From assembly GCF_902499075.1 (NCBI RefSeq), contig NZ_CABVPP010000006.1, positions 121,844-185,843 on the forward strand: a stretch of 64,000 nt of DNA. The letters are read 5' to 3'. This DNA is from Burkholderia pseudomultivorans. Lineage in GTDB: Bacteria > Pseudomonadota > Gammaproteobacteria > Burkholderiales > Burkholderiaceae. The notes beneath the pieces are model-generated. The model did no database searches, was not told the origin of the DNA, and was given only the letters and a program-made list of their open reading frames with translations. Within the stretch, counting starts at the first letter, position 1. Every line of letters begins with the position of its first letter. This document shows, piece by piece, positions 15,869 to 25,156 of the stretch. A program made the translations under genes and the position numbers.

Positions 15869-17557
15869 ATGTCGAACCAGGACCACGACCCCATCCAGCC
15901 GAACGAGCCGGCCGCTTCCGTGTCGCGCCGCGGCTTCCTGAAACTCGCCGGCGCGTCCGGCCTCGCGACCGCCGCGGGCGGGCTCGCGGCCGCCGGCAAG
16001 GCCGCCGCGTCGAATCCGGACGGCACGCCCGAACAGGTGCACCTGACGTGGGGCAACGACCCGAGCGCCGAAGTCGTGATCTCGTGGGCGTCGCTCGCGG
16101 CGGCCGTCAATCCGCGCGCGCGCATCGTCGCGGACGGCGAACCGCCGCGCACCGTGCACGGCGTGCAGCGCATCTACACGGACGGCCTCAACGGCGAGAC
16201 GGTGTTCACCTATCACGCGCGCGTGCACGGCCTGAAGCCGAATACCCGCTACCGCTACGAACTCACGGCCGACAACGACGGCAACGCCGCGCAGCCGTTT
16301 GCCGCGACCTTCACGACCGCGCCGCGCGGCCGCGCGCCGTTCCGCTTCACGAGCTACGGCGACCTCGCGACGCCGAACGGCGCATGGGTGCTGTCGTCGC
16401 CGCAGAGCCGCTTCGCGGTGCAGGCCGTCGAGCAGTTCCAGCCGCTGTTCCACCTGCTGAACGGCGACCTCTGCTACGCGAACCTGAACCCCGCGCACCA
16501 GCCCGAGGTGTGGCGCGATTTCAGCAACAACAACCAGGCGTCGGCCGCGAATCGCCCGTGGATGCCATGCCCCGGCAATCACGAAATCGAGTTCAACAAC
16601 GGCCCGCAGGGGCTCGACTCGTATCTCGCGCGCTATACGCTGCCCGAGAACGGCACGCGTTTTCCGGGCCGCTGGTACAGCTTCCGCGTCAGCTCGGTGC
16701 TGTTCGTCTCGCTCGACGCGGACGATGTCGTGTACCAGGACGCGGCCGCGTTCGTCGCCGGGCCCGACCCGCTCGTGCCGGCCGCGAGCACCGGGCGGCC
16801 GCCGATCGCACCCGGCACGTCGTTCTACGTGCGCGGCTACAGCAACGGCGAGCAGACGCGCTGGCTCGAACGCACGCTGCGCCACGCGGCGCACGACGAC
16901 GATATCGACTGGATCGTCGTGCAGATGCACCAGGACGCGCTGAGCTCGTCGAAGACGGGCAACGGCTCGGACAAGGGCATTCGCGAAGCATGGCTGCCGC
17001 TGTTCGACCGCTACGGCGTCGACCTCGTGCTGTGCGGGCACGATCACGACTACGAGCGCAGCTATCCGGTGCGCGGCTGCAATCACCGCGCCGGCGTCGA
17101 CGCGGCGACCGGCGAAGTGGTCGAGACGCTGCAGCCGCGTCCGGTCGGGCCGACCGATCCCGGTCGCACGCAGTTCGACACGAGCCACGGCACGATCCAC
17201 CTGATTCTCGGCGGCGGCGGCACCAGCGCGCCGCTCGACGTGTACGGCGAGAACCCGGCCACCGGCAACGCGCAGGCGAAGATCTTCACGAAGCCGAACC
17301 GGCCGGTGCCGGGCACGGCGACGAACACGTTCGTGCGCCAGCCGGCCGACGCGCTCGAGGACGCGATCTGGTCTGCGCGCCGCGATACGGGCACCGGCTA
17401 CGGCATCGCGGTGTTCGATCACGATCCGGGCAAGCCGGGCGGGCAGACGACGATCACGATGCGCTACTACCACGCGCCGGGCGCGGATCAGCATCCGACC
17501 GCGCAGTACGAACTGTTCGAGACGGTCGAGCTGAGCAAGAAGCGGCGCGAACGGTGA
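15869..17557 (+). CDS. Tat-exported purple acid phosphatase-like metallophosphoesterase
   Basis: A 562-aa secreted phosphatase. The N-terminus has a twin-arginine signal (SRRGFLKLAGASG) with an alanine-rich core ending near AAASN. A fibronectin-III-like purple acid phosphatase N-domain follows (about 55-145, QVHLTWGNDPSAEVVISW, YRYEL), then the metallophosphoesterase domain with its metal ligands in order: YGDLA, NGDLCYANL (GDxxY, whose tyrosine gives the purple colour), GNHE, VQMHQD and CGHDHDYER. It would hydrolyse phosphomonoesters in the periplasm. The ATG at 15869 is chosen because it precedes the Tat motif directly. A single CTGTCAC half-site at 15723 hints at PhoB control but is not enough to call a Pho box. 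Confidence 0.88.
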   Translation: MSNQDHDPIQPNEPAASVSRRGFLKLAGASGLATAAGGLAAAGKAAASNPDGTPEQVHLTWGNDPSAEVVISWASLAAAVNPRARIVADGEPPRTVHGVQRIYTDGLNGETVFTYHARVHGLKPNTRYRYELTADNDGNAAQPFAATFTTAPRGRAPFRFTSYGDLATPNGAWVLSSPQSRFAVQAVEQFQPLFHLLNGDLCYANLNPAHQPEVWRDFSNNNQASAANRPWMPCPGNHEIEFNNGPQGLDSYLARYTLPENGTRFPGRWYSFRVSSVLFVSLDADDVVYQDAAAFVAGPDPLVPAASTGRPPIAPGTSFYVRGYSNGEQTRWLERTLRHAAHDDDIDWIVVQMHQDALSSSKTGNGSDKGIREAWLPLFDRYGVDLVLCGHDHDYERSYPVRGCNHRAGVDAATGEVVETLQPRPVGPTDPGRTQFDTSHGTIHLILGGGGTSAPLDVYGENPATGNAQAKIFTKPNRPVPGTATNTFVRQPADALEDAIWSARRDTGTGYGIAVFDHDPGKPGGQTTITMRYYHAPGADQHPTAQYELFETVELSKKRRER

Positions 17558-17770
17558 CGTGACGGACGCCTGCCGCGCGCAATGCGCGGCGGGTCGAATC
17601 CGTGTCGGCGGAATGCCGATACGCGCCCGCTGCGCCCCATTCGGCAGCGCGACGCCGGACGGGGCGCCGCCCGGCGATGACATGCGATGTAATTGGCGCA
17701 CGACGCCCGCGCGCCTACTCTGCGACTGTCGCGCCGCCATTCCGGCGACGCCCGCCGTCCTGGAGACATC

Positions 17771-18328
17771 ATGTCCCGCTATCCCGTCCACACGCCCGAA
17801 TCGGCGCCCGTGCAATCGCGCCCCGTACTCGCGCGGCTGCGCCAGACGTTCGGCACGATCCCGAACATTGCCGCCACGATGGCCGGCTCGCCGGTGCTGA
17901 TCAACGGCTTCATCGGCCTGTTCGAGCAAGTTCATTCGAGCAGCCTGACCGAGCCGCAGATCCAGACGCTGCTGCTGACCAACGCGGTCACCAACGCCAG
18001 CGAATGGCCAGCCGCGTTCCATACCGCGCTCGCGCTGACCGCCGGCGTGTCGCGCGCCGACGTCGACGCGATCCGGCACGGCGCGCTGCCCGGCGATGCG
18101 CAATTGTCCGCGCTGTCGGCGCTGGCCCGCACGCTGATCGAAAAGCGCGGCCGCGTAACCGAAGCGGACCGGAATCGCTTCGCCGACGCAGGATTCAGCG
18201 CCGAGCAGATACTGGAGGTGGTCGCCGTCGTCGCGGCCTCGACGATCACGAACTACACCGCCGGCGTGACGCGCCCGCCGCTCGAAGCGCCGTTCGATGC
18301 ATTCGCGTGGCATGCGCCGACGGCGTAA
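17771..18328 (+). CDS. Carboxymuconolactone decarboxylase/AhpD-family protein without cysteines
   Basis: A 185-aa all-helical protein. It has the family fold landmarks TFGTIPNIAATMAGSPVLINGFIGLF and NAVTNASEWPAAFHTALALTAGVS, and the terminal TNYTAGVTRPPLE. In AhpD-like members the second block normally contains a CxxC pair; here the segment reads NASEWPAAFH, with no cysteine, so thiol peroxidase activity is unlikely. The ATG at 17771 has TGGAGA five bases upstream. The next gene, an XRE regulator, starts 36 bases after its stop, suggesting one transcription unit. Confidence 0.8.
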   Translation: MSRYPVHTPESAPVQSRPVLARLRQTFGTIPNIAATMAGSPVLINGFIGLFEQVHSSSLTEPQIQTLLLTNAVTNASEWPAAFHTALALTAGVSRADVDAIRHGALPGDAQLSALSALARTLIEKRGRVTEADRNRFADAGFSAEQILEVVAVVAASTITNYTAGVTRPPLEAPFDAFAWHAPTA

Positions 18329-18364
18329 ATTCACGTCACGTATCCCCCTCGACAGGCAACGCCG

Positions 18365-19246
18365 ATGAATGCAGCCCGTCCCGACCCGACAGCGCCGTCC
18401 GACGGCCTCGGCAATCTGCTGCGCTACTGGCGCGACCTGCGCGGCGTCAGCCAGCTCGATCTGTCGCTCGACGCAGGCATCTCGCAGCGTCAGATCAGCT
18501 TCATCGAAAGCGGACGCAGCGTGCCGGGCCGCGACACGCTGCTTACGCTCGCGCAGACGCTCGACGTGCCGCTGCGCGAGCGCAACGCGCTGCTGCTGGC
18601 GGCCGGCTATGCGCCCGTCTATTCGGAAGCGCCGTGGGATGCGCAGGACATGCAGTGCGTCGTTCGGGCGCTGGAGCGCGTCCTGCGCCAGCACGAGCCG
18701 TTTCCCGCGATCGTCCTGGACCGCTACTGGAACGTGCTGATGACCAACGGCGCCGCCCCTCGCTTCTTCGGCCGCTTCGTCGACATGGCTGCCGGCGGCG
18801 GACCGCGCAACATGCTGCACCTGATCTTCGATCCGCGCCGCATGCGCCCGTTCGTCGACGACTGGGACACGGTCGCGCGAAGCCTGCTGCAGCGCGTGCA
18901 CCGCGAATCGGTCGGCTACGCGGTCGATGCCGGCACGCGGCGCCTGCTCGACGAACTGCTCGCCTATCCGGACGTGCCGCGCGACTGGAATACGCCGCCC
19001 CGACCGGCCGCGTCGCCCGCGATGCCCGTGATTCCGATCGGCTTCATCGGCGACGGCGTCGTGCTGCGCTACTTCTCGATGGTCACGACGGTCGGCGCGC
19101 CGCAACACGCGGCGGCGCAGGAACTGCGCCTGGAGTGCCTGTTCCCGGCCGACGACGACACCGAAGCGCGCCACCGGCGGTTCGTGGCCGGACCGGCGGC
19201 CGGCGGCCGGGGCGCGCGCGCGGTACCGCCGCGCAAGACGCGTTAG
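18365..19246 (+). CDS. XRE-family regulator with MmyB-like ligand-binding domain
   Basis: A 293-aa regulator. The N-terminal HTH spans about residues 15-70 (LLRYWRDLRGVSQLDLSLDA, GISQRQISFIESGRSVP). The C-terminal part, about 95-265, has the MmyB-like PAS-type fold marks (PAIVLDRYWNVLMTN, NMLHLIFDPRRMRPFVDDWD, ELLAYPDVPRDW). In several bacteria such regulators sit next to small oxidoreductases they control; here the partner would be the AhpD-like gene directly upstream. The tail after residue 270 is glycine/arginine-rich. Confidence 0.85.
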   Translation: MNAARPDPTAPSDGLGNLLRYWRDLRGVSQLDLSLDAGISQRQISFIESGRSVPGRDTLLTLAQTLDVPLRERNALLLAAGYAPVYSEAPWDAQDMQCVVRALERVLRQHEPFPAIVLDRYWNVLMTNGAAPRFFGRFVDMAAGGGPRNMLHLIFDPRRMRPFVDDWDTVARSLLQRVHRESVGYAVDAGTRRLLDELLAYPDVPRDWNTPPRPAASPAMPVIPIGFIGDGVVLRYFSMVTTVGAPQHAAAQELRLECLFPADDDTEARHRRFVAGPAAGGRGARAVPPRKTR

Positions 19247-19255
19247 ACTGTCCGG

Positions 19256-19513
19256 ATGGAACAATGCCGTTACTGCCACCGAATCCGCGACGAATGGGAC
19301 TGCCACGGCGACGACTGCCGCCGTGCGATCGCAAAGGCGCTGCGCCGGCAGCGCGCGGGCCTGCCGATGGTGCCCGACCGCATCCGCAACGAAATCCCGT
19401 CCGGCGCCCCGACCCAGCAAGTGATCGCGGTGCTGTCGCGCCAGCGCCTGCGCGCGCGCCGCGGCAACGAAGAGCGCCGCGAGCGCAAGGAAATCGACGA
19501 CGACGGGGTCTGA
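19256..19513 (+). CDS. Small protein with N-terminal cysteine/histidine cluster (possible zinc ribbon)
   Basis: An 85-aa protein starting nine bases after the XRE gene. Residues 4-21 read CRYCHRIRDEWDCHGDDC: four cysteines and two histidines that could bind zinc. The rest is basic (KALRRQRAGLP, LSRQRLRARRGNEERRER) and would suit nucleic-acid binding. I do not recognise a named family. The tight spacing suggests co-transcription with the XRE regulator. Confidence 0.55.
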   Translation: MEQCRYCHRIRDEWDCHGDDCRRAIAKALRRQRAGLPMVPDRIRNEIPSGAPTQQVIAVLSRQRLRARRGNEERRERKEIDDDGV

Positions 19514-19714
19514 GCCACCCGTCTCCCGGCTCTGCCTCCCGGTTTTCCCCGCCGGCACGCCGCACGCGCCGCCGTACGCCGGTCCGTGCGCGACGCGCTG
19601 CCCGCCGCCGGTTCTCGCCGATTCCTTGCATCCCCTGCAAGCAGAAACGGGGACGGACCGCGTTTATCCCGAAATTATTGCCTCGGCGGCAACGATCTTT
19701 CGCCGAAATCCACG

Positions 19715-19743
19715 TTTACCCTAGGTCCGTCGAAGCCTACGAT
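19715..19743 (+). promoter_or_regulatory. Sigma-70-type promoter for the DUF4148 gene
   Basis: TTTACC (19715-19720) and TACGAT (19738-19743) are separated by 17 bases, a good vegetative promoter for a high-GC organism. Transcription would start about 55 bases before the ATG at 19807. It is placed in an otherwise gene-free 290-bp interval. Confidence 0.55.
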
Positions 19744-19806
19744 GTAATCAACCGCTGACGACATGGTGTCGAACGCGGAAAGCCAATACAAACATCGGAG
19801 GTCATC

Positions 19807-20103
19807 ATGAAATCGCTCGTTTATGCAGTCGTCGCTGCCACCGCCCTGTCCGCTTCGGCCGGCGCGTTCGCCCAAAGCAACGTGACCCGCGCGCAAGTGC
19901 GCAACGAACTGGTCCAGCTCGAACAAGCCGGCTACAAGCCGAGCCAGTCGAGCCCGTACTACCCGGCCGACATCCAGGCCGCACAAGCCCGCGTCGCCGG
20001 CGACAACAGCGGCTACGGCGCGCAGCCGGCCCCGGTCGTCCAGGGCGGTGCGCCCGCCGCGAAGGTGCAGAACCCGCGCGACTCGGTCTACTTCGGCCAC
20101 TAA
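19807..20103 (+). CDS. DUF4148 small secreted protein
   Basis: A 98-aa protein with a cleavable signal peptide (MKSLVYAVVAATALSASAGAFAQ, cut after AFA or FAQ). The mature part starts SNVTRAQVRNELVQLEQAGYKPS, the DUF4148 signature common in Burkholderiales, and continues with YYPADIQAAQARVAG and a proline/glycine-rich tail ending DSVYFGH. Burkholderia genomes carry many paralogues; the function is unknown. It is a monocistronic unit, with its own promoter at 19715-19743 and a terminator at 20146-20181. Confidence 0.9.
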   Translation: MKSLVYAVVAATALSASAGAFAQSNVTRAQVRNELVQLEQAGYKPSQSSPYYPADIQAAQARVAGDNSGYGAQPAPVVQGGAPAAKVQNPRDSVYFGH

Positions 20104-20145
20104 GCCTGCCGCCGCTGCGCGCGTCACGCGCAGCGGGCCTGCCCC

Positions 20146-20181
20146 GCAACGAGCCCGTCCCGCGACGGGCTCGTTGCATTT
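20146..20181 (+). terminator. Intrinsic terminator after the DUF4148 gene
   Basis: GCAACGAGCCCGTC (20146-20159) and its perfect inverted copy (20164-20177) form a 14-bp stem with a 4-nt loop, followed by ATTTG. It lies 43 bases after the stop codon. The stem is strong but the T-run is short. Confidence 0.75.
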
Positions 20182-20239
20182 GCGCCGCGGCCGGACTGCC
20201 CGCGCGCCGGCGAACGCCTGCAACCGGCGGCGGGCGAGC

Positions 20240-22117
20240 TCAATCGCCACGCAGGCCGTCGACGCGCCCCAGCGCCGCGCCGGCCCCGCCGCCGAGAGTC
20301 CCGCCGTCCGTACTACCGCCGTCGTTGCCGTCCGCGTCGTCGCCGTTCGCGGCGGCCGGCGCGAGCCCGTCCCGGTCGTCCTGCACGTGGACGCCGCTCA
20401 GCAATTCCTGATAACGCACGCACGCGCGCTGCCCGGTCGCCTTCGCCGCATACATCGCCGCGTCGGCCTTGACGAGCAGTTCCTCGGCGGACTCGCCATC
20501 GGCCGGAAACTCGCTGACGCCGATGCTCGCGCCGATCGCCATGCGCCGACCGCCCAATTCGAGTTCCTCGGCCATCATCGACTGGATGCGCGACGCGACG
20601 TCGCCGATCACCGCCGGCGAGCGCACGTCCTGGATCAGCACGACGAACTCGTCGCCGCCGAGCCGCGCGACCATGTCGTCGCTGCGCAGCACGAGGCTCA
20701 GGCGCTTCGCGACCATCACGAGCGTGCGATCGCCGACGGAATGACCGTGCTGGTCGTTGATCAGCTTGAAGCGGTCGAGGTCGACGAACATCACCGCGAG
20801 TCCGCCGCGCACGCCGGCCGCGTGCCGGATCGCGGCGTCGAGACGCTCCATGAACAGCAGGCGGTTCGGCAGCCCCGTCAACGGGTCGTGCCCCGCGAGA
20901 TGCGCGAGCTCCTGCTGCTTCGCGCGCAGCATCGCAACCTGCGTGCGGATCTCGACGCGCATGCTGTCGAAACAGCGCGCCAGCACGCCGATCTCGTCCG
21001 CGCGCGAAACCGGCAGCCGGTCGGCAGCCGGATCGTCGAACACGTGCGTCGCCGCGCGCGCGAGCGCCTGCAGCGGCCGCGTGATCGCGCGCGCAAACAG
21101 GATCGCCAGGATGCCCGCCAGCACGCTCGATACCAGCACCATCCTGACGATCCGGTCGCCGAGCCGGCCTGCCGGCGTCAGCACGTCCGCGAGCGGGCGC
21201 GCAGTGCCGAGCACGACGAAGCGGTTGCCCTCGTCGTCGCCGAACCGCGTGCGCACGAACGCGAGCATCTGTCCCGGCGCATCGTCGGGTCGCGCCAGTC
21301 CGTTCAGCGTCACGTTCGTTCGCGTGCCGTCGAACAACGCGCGCGTGACGGGGAAACTGTCCTGCATCAGCACGCGCCGCCCGCGATCGAAACCGAAGGT
21401 CTGCGACGGATCGGGATGCACGAGAAAATCGCCCCATTCGTTCGCCAGATACACCGAATAGTCTTCCGGCAGATCGCGTTCGAGCCGCTCGAACACGCGC
21501 GACAGCTCGACGTCGACGACCAGCGCGCCGACCGTCCCGCCGCCGGCGTCGACGATCGGCGTGCCGACGCGCACGATCGGCAGCCCTTCGGCCGCATGCG
21601 AGCCGGTCTCGTGATTGATCACGATCGGCGACAGATAGATATGCCCCGGCGGGATCGCCAGCGTGTCGAACACGTAGGAAAACTGCCCCTTCTCCTGCAG
21701 CGCGCGATCGGGCACCACGACAATGCCGTGCGCATCGCGATCGATGCGGATCCGCTCCATGCCGAAATGGCCGCGCTCGATCAGGCGAATTTGCAGATAC
21801 TCCGGGTGGTTCGCCATGAAGCTGCAATACACCTGTTCGAGCCGCACGCGCGGCGGGCCGCCCCGGTCGTCGCCGCGCGCGACCATCACCGACGACGGCA
21901 TCTGCGCGAGCACCAGCGCATCGTCCGCGACATCCGACAGCGCGGTCGCGAAGCGCTGCCCGAGCAGTTGCGTCGACATCAGCAGGCTGTGCTGCGCCTC
22001 CTGCACGAGCATCGCGCGGTTCGCGCGATACGCGTAGTAGCCGGTCGCCCCCGACGCGACGACGCCGAGGCACGCAAACAGCAGCGCCAGCTTCGACGTG
22101 AGCCCGAGCCTGATCAT
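20240..22117 (-). CDS. Membrane diguanylate cyclase with periplasmic sensor, HAMP and GGDEF domains
   Basis: A 625-aa signalling protein. Residues about 7-29 are the first membrane segment, about 30-310 a large periplasmic sensor region of the CACHE type (YSVYLANEWGDFLVHPDPSQ), about 315-335 the second membrane segment (MVLVSSVLAGILAILFA), then a HAMP domain, and about 400-565 the GGDEF domain. The active site reads GGDEF, and RSDD five residues earlier is an intact RxxD inhibitory site, so it should make c-di-GMP with product feedback. No EAL domain is present. The ATG at 22117 overlaps the stop of the upstream binding-protein gene (ATGA), so the two are translationally coupled and probably work together. 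Confidence 0.9.
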   Translation of the reverse strand: MIRLGLTSKLALLFACLGVVASGATGYYAYRANRAMLVQEAQHSLLMSTQLLGQRFATALSDVADDALVLAQMPSSVMVARGDDRGGPPRVRLEQVYCSFMANHPEYLQIRLIERGHFGMERIRIDRDAHGIVVVPDRALQEKGQFSYVFDTLAIPPGHIYLSPIVINHETGSHAAEGLPIVRVGTPIVDAGGGTVGALVVDVELSRVFERLERDLPEDYSVYLANEWGDFLVHPDPSQTFGFDRGRRVLMQDSFPVTRALFDGTRTNVTLNGLARPDDAPGQMLAFVRTRFGDDEGNRFVVLGTARPLADVLTPAGRLGDRIVRMVLVSSVLAGILAILFARAITRPLQALARAATHVFDDPAADRLPVSRADEIGVLARCFDSMRVEIRTQVAMLRAKQQELAHLAGHDPLTGLPNRLLFMERLDAAIRHAAGVRGGLAVMFVDLDRFKLINDQHGHSVGDRTLVMVAKRLSLVLRSDDMVARLGGDEFVVLIQDVRSPAVIGDVASRIQSMMAEELELGGRRMAIGASIGVSEFPADGESAEELLVKADAAMYAAKATGQRACVRYQELLSGVHVQDDRDGLAPAAANGDDADGNDGGSTDGGTLGGGAGAALGRVDGLRGD

Positions 22118-23238
22118 TTGCCGAGGCGCTCGGGCAGGTCGCCCGACACGATGCGGTTCCACAGCGCCTCGCGCCGCGCGATGTTCTCGACCGGCTGAAT
22201 CCAGACGAGCTGGTGCCGCCCGACGTCCTGGCCGTGCGGCGGCGCCAGCGTGTTCGCAAGCCCCTGACGCGTGGTCAGCAGTGCGCCGATCGCGGGTTGA
22301 AGCATGTAGTCGATCCACGCGTACGCGAGGTCGCGGCGCGCCACCCCGCGCGTGATGGCCCAGCAATCGAGCCAGGCGAGCGCGCCTTCGTCGGGAATCA
22401 CGTAGCCGACGTCGGCGCCGGCGCGGCGCAGCAGCTCGACCTGCTGCGTCCCGTAGTTGCCGAACATCAGCGCCGCGTGATGCCGGACGAACAGCGCGGT
22501 CGCCTCTTCCGGAAGCGTGTAATAGGTCAGCAGATTGCGGCGCAGGTCGATCAGCTTGTGCGCGACGGCGAGCGTCTGCGCGGGCGACAGATGAAACGGA
22601 TCGGGATAGCCGAGCGCGAGCGCCGTCAACGAGAAATTGTGCTGCGCGCTGTTGAAGTCGAGCACCTTGCCTCGATAGCGCGGATTCCACAGCTCGAGCA
22701 TCGAGCGCGGTGCGACCGGCACCTGCTTGCGGTCGTAGATCAGGCCCATCGACGAATACGTGAACGGAATCCCGTAGGTCGCACCGTGCTGCACGAGCCC
22801 GCCGATCGTCGCGAGCTGCTGGAAGTTCGGCAGCTGCCGGCGGCGGCTCGGGATGCGCGACAGGTCGATCGGCGCGAGCAGGTCGTCGCGCGCATAGCGC
22901 TGGATCTCGGCCGTGTTGGCGGCCAGCACGTCGTAAGGCGGCGGCGACGCACCGTGCATGTGCGCCCACAACGCTTCGTCGGAATCGACGAACGTCACTT
23001 CGACCCGCGCATGGAACTGCGCCTCGAACGCGCCGACGATATCGGGATCCGCGTAGCCGGGCCATGCGAGCACGCGCAGCACGTTGTCGTTCGCCGTGTC
23101 GGCCGGCGCAGCGATGACGGGCAGACAGAGCAGGCCGAATGTCAGGACGACGAGCAGCCGACGCGCGACGACGCATTCGCGCGAATGCGCGTCATTTCCG
23201 CAGATCAATCGGTCCCCGCCCGAATCGCCCGGCTGCAT
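22114..23238 (-). CDS. PotD-like periplasmic solute-binding protein (polyamine-type)
   Basis: A 374-aa binding protein. The signal sequence lies at about residues 26-45 (RRLLVVLTFGLLCLPVIAAPA). The mature part has class-D binding-protein features: LRVLAWPGYADPDIVGAFEAQF, YDVLAANTAEIQRY, TYGIPFTYSSMGLIYDR, GVARRDLAYAWIDYMLQP. No ABC permease or ATPase gene is near; instead the next gene is a diguanylate cyclase that overlaps it by four bases. That is the layout of Vibrio NspS/MbaA, where the binding protein signals polyamine levels to a c-di-GMP enzyme. The ATG at 23238 has AGGA seven bases upstream. Confidence 0.82.
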   Translation of the reverse strand: MQPGDSGGDRLICGNDAHSRECVVARRLLVVLTFGLLCLPVIAAPADTANDNVLRVLAWPGYADPDIVGAFEAQFHARVEVTFVDSDEALWAHMHGASPPPYDVLAANTAEIQRYARDDLLAPIDLSRIPSRRRQLPNFQQLATIGGLVQHGATYGIPFTYSSMGLIYDRKQVPVAPRSMLELWNPRYRGKVLDFNSAQHNFSLTALALGYPDPFHLSPAQTLAVAHKLIDLRRNLLTYYTLPEEATALFVRHHAALMFGNYGTQQVELLRRAGADVGYVIPDEGALAWLDCWAITRGVARRDLAYAWIDYMLQPAIGALLTTRQGLANTLAPPHGQDVGRHQLVWIQPVENIARREALWNRIVSGDLPERLGK

Positions 23239-23498
23239 TCGACTGTCCTTTTTCGAGTCGATGCGATATCGTGCAACGACACCATAAAAAGGTCGGCGGC
23301 GCAATTGGCACAAGCCGTACATGGCGGCACCGCGCCGGTTTCGGCACACGGGTTGCGCCCGTCAATGGTCAGGCGAAAGCATGTCATGCGGCGGTCATCT
23401 GCCGCTCGTTTTCCGCTCATCGTCGATACTGCGACGCGAAGCGCACCCCCGACGGGCATCGCTTCGCCGCCTCGCTGCCCGGCTCACGCGCGCAGCCG

Positions 23499-25082
23499 TC
23501 AGCCGCGCGCTTCGCCACGGCCGTCGATGCTGCGCGGCACATTCAGCGGATTCGCATCGCGCAGCGCATCGGGCAGCAGTGCGTCGGGCACGTCCTGATA
23601 GCAGACGGGGCGCAGGAAACGCGCGATCGCCAGACTGCCGACCGACGTCGAGCGGCCGTCCGAAGTCGCCGGATACGGACCGCCATGCACCATCGCATGC
23701 GCGACCTCGACGCCCGTCCCGAAACCGTTCACGAGGATGCGCCCCGCGCGCCGCTCGAGCAGCGGCATGAACGCGCGTGCATCGCCCCGGTCGGCTTCGT
23801 CGAGATGCAGCGCCACCGTGAGCTGCCCGTCGAGCCGATCGACGAGCGCGTACATCGCGTCGAGATCCGGACAGCGCACGACGAGCGACGCAGGACCGAA
23901 TACTTCGTCGTGCAGGCCGGCGTCGCGCGCGAACGCGTCCGCATCCGTCGCGAACAGCGCGGCGCGGCCCGCATGGCACACCGCGCCGCCGGTCGCGCCC
24001 TGCGCGATCCGCGCCACGCCGGGATGCGCGGCAAGCCGCTCGACCGCCGCATCGTATGCGCGATGTATGCCGGGCGTCAGCATCGCGGTAGCCGGCATCT
24101 CGGCCAGCGCCGCGGCTGCCGCGTCCTCGAAGCGACGCAGCGCGGGGCCGTCGACGCCGACGATCAGCCCCGGGTTCGTGCAGAACTGGCCCGTGCCGAG
24201 CGTCAGCGACGCGGCGAACGCGCGGCCGATCGCTTCCGCGCGCGCGTCGAGCGCATGCGGGAACAGCAGCACGGGATTCACGCTGCTCATCTCCGCATAG
24301 ACCGGAATCGGCTGCCGCCGCGCGGCCGCGAGCGCCATCAGCGCGACACCGCCCGTGCGCGAGCCGGTGAAGCCGACCGCCTGGATCCGCGGATGGCTCA
24401 CCAGTGCCGCGCCGACCTCATGGCCGTCGTCGAACAGCAGCGAGAACGTGCCGTCCGGCATCCCGCATGCGCGCACCGCCTGCCGGATCGCATGCCCGAC
24501 GAGCGCCGACGTGCCCGGATGCGCGGGATGCGCCTTCACGACCACCGGACAGCCGGCGGCGAGCGCCGCCGCGGTGTCGCCGCCCGCGACCGAGAACGCC
24601 AGCGGGAAATTGCTCGCACCGAACACCGCGACAGGCCCGAGCGCGACGTGCTGCAGCCGCAGGTCCGCGCGCGGCAGCGGCTGGCGCGCCGGTTGCGCGG
24701 GATCGACGCGCACGCCGAGAAAACCGCCGTCCCGCACCACCTGCGCAAACATCCGCAACTGCGCGACGGTGCGGCCGCACTCGCCTTTGATGCGCGCGCG
24801 CGGCAGGCCGCTTTCCGCGACGCAACGCTCGATCAGCGCATCGCCGAGCGCGAGCAGCTGCTCGGCGATCGCGTCGATGAAGGTTGCGCGCGCATCGATT
24901 GGCAGGGTGCGGTACGCGTCGAACGCGTGTGCGGCGAGCGTGCACGCATCGTCGACATCCTGCGGCGACGCACGGCCGAACACGGGTTCGAGCATCGCGC
25001 CGGTGGCCGGGTCGATCGCGCGAAACCCTTCGGTACCGGCAACATTGCGCTGGCCGATCAGGGAAGCACCGGAAATCTGCAT
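23499..25082 (-). CDS. 2,5-dioxovalerate (alpha-ketoglutarate semialdehyde) dehydrogenase
   Basis: A 527-aa aldehyde dehydrogenase of the NADP-dependent KGSADH type. It begins with the subgroup-typical [11 protein letters not shown] and [14 protein letters not shown]. Key parts are [20 protein letters not shown] (cofactor binding), FTGSRTGG, the catalytic glutamate in AEMSSVNPV and the catalytic cysteine in [12 protein letters not shown]. It oxidises the semialdehyde to 2-oxoglutarate, the last step of oxidative pentonate and hexarate pathways. The ATG at 25082 follows AAGGA. It is the last gene of the sugar-acid operon, 74 bases after the dehydratase. Confidence 0.88.
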   Translation of the reverse strand: MQISGASLIGQRNVAGTEGFRAIDPATGAMLEPVFGRASPQDVDDACTLAAHAFDAYRTLPIDARATFIDAIAEQLLALGDALIERCVAESGLPRARIKGECGRTVAQLRMFAQVVRDGGFLGVRVDPAQPARQPLPRADLRLQHVALGPVAVFGASNFPLAFSVAGGDTAAALAAGCPVVVKAHPAHPGTSALVGHAIRQAVRACGMPDGTFSLLFDDGHEVGAALVSHPRIQAVGFTGSRTGGVALMALAAARRQPIPVYAEMSSVNPVLLFPHALDARAEAIGRAFAASLTLGTGQFCTNPGLIVGVDGPALRRFEDAAAAALAEMPATAMLTPGIHRAYDAAVERLAAHPGVARIAQGATGGAVCHAGRAALFATDADAFARDAGLHDEVFGPASLVVRCPDLDAMYALVDRLDGQLTVALHLDEADRGDARAFMPLLERRAGRILVNGFGTGVEVAHAMVHGGPYPATSDGRSTSVGSLAIARFLRPVCYQDVPDALLPDALRDANPLNVPRSIDGRGEARG

Positions 25083-25156
25083 GAATCGTCCTTGTTGAAT
25101 CGTGTAGTCATTCGTTGATGCATGGCAGCGTCGAGGCGACGCGTCGGGCACGCCGT

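Noticed and set aside
17573-17589. Hairpin CCGCGC-GCAAT-GCGCGG after the phosphatase gene.
   Set aside because: Six base pairs and no T-run; not enough for a terminator call.
15851-19558. A 1235-aa open frame antisense to the phosphatase, AhpD-like and XRE genes.
   Set aside because: Composition is arginine/alanine/histidine-rich without any domain, typical of antisense shadows in high-GC DNA; the sense genes have clear motifs and ribosome binding sites.
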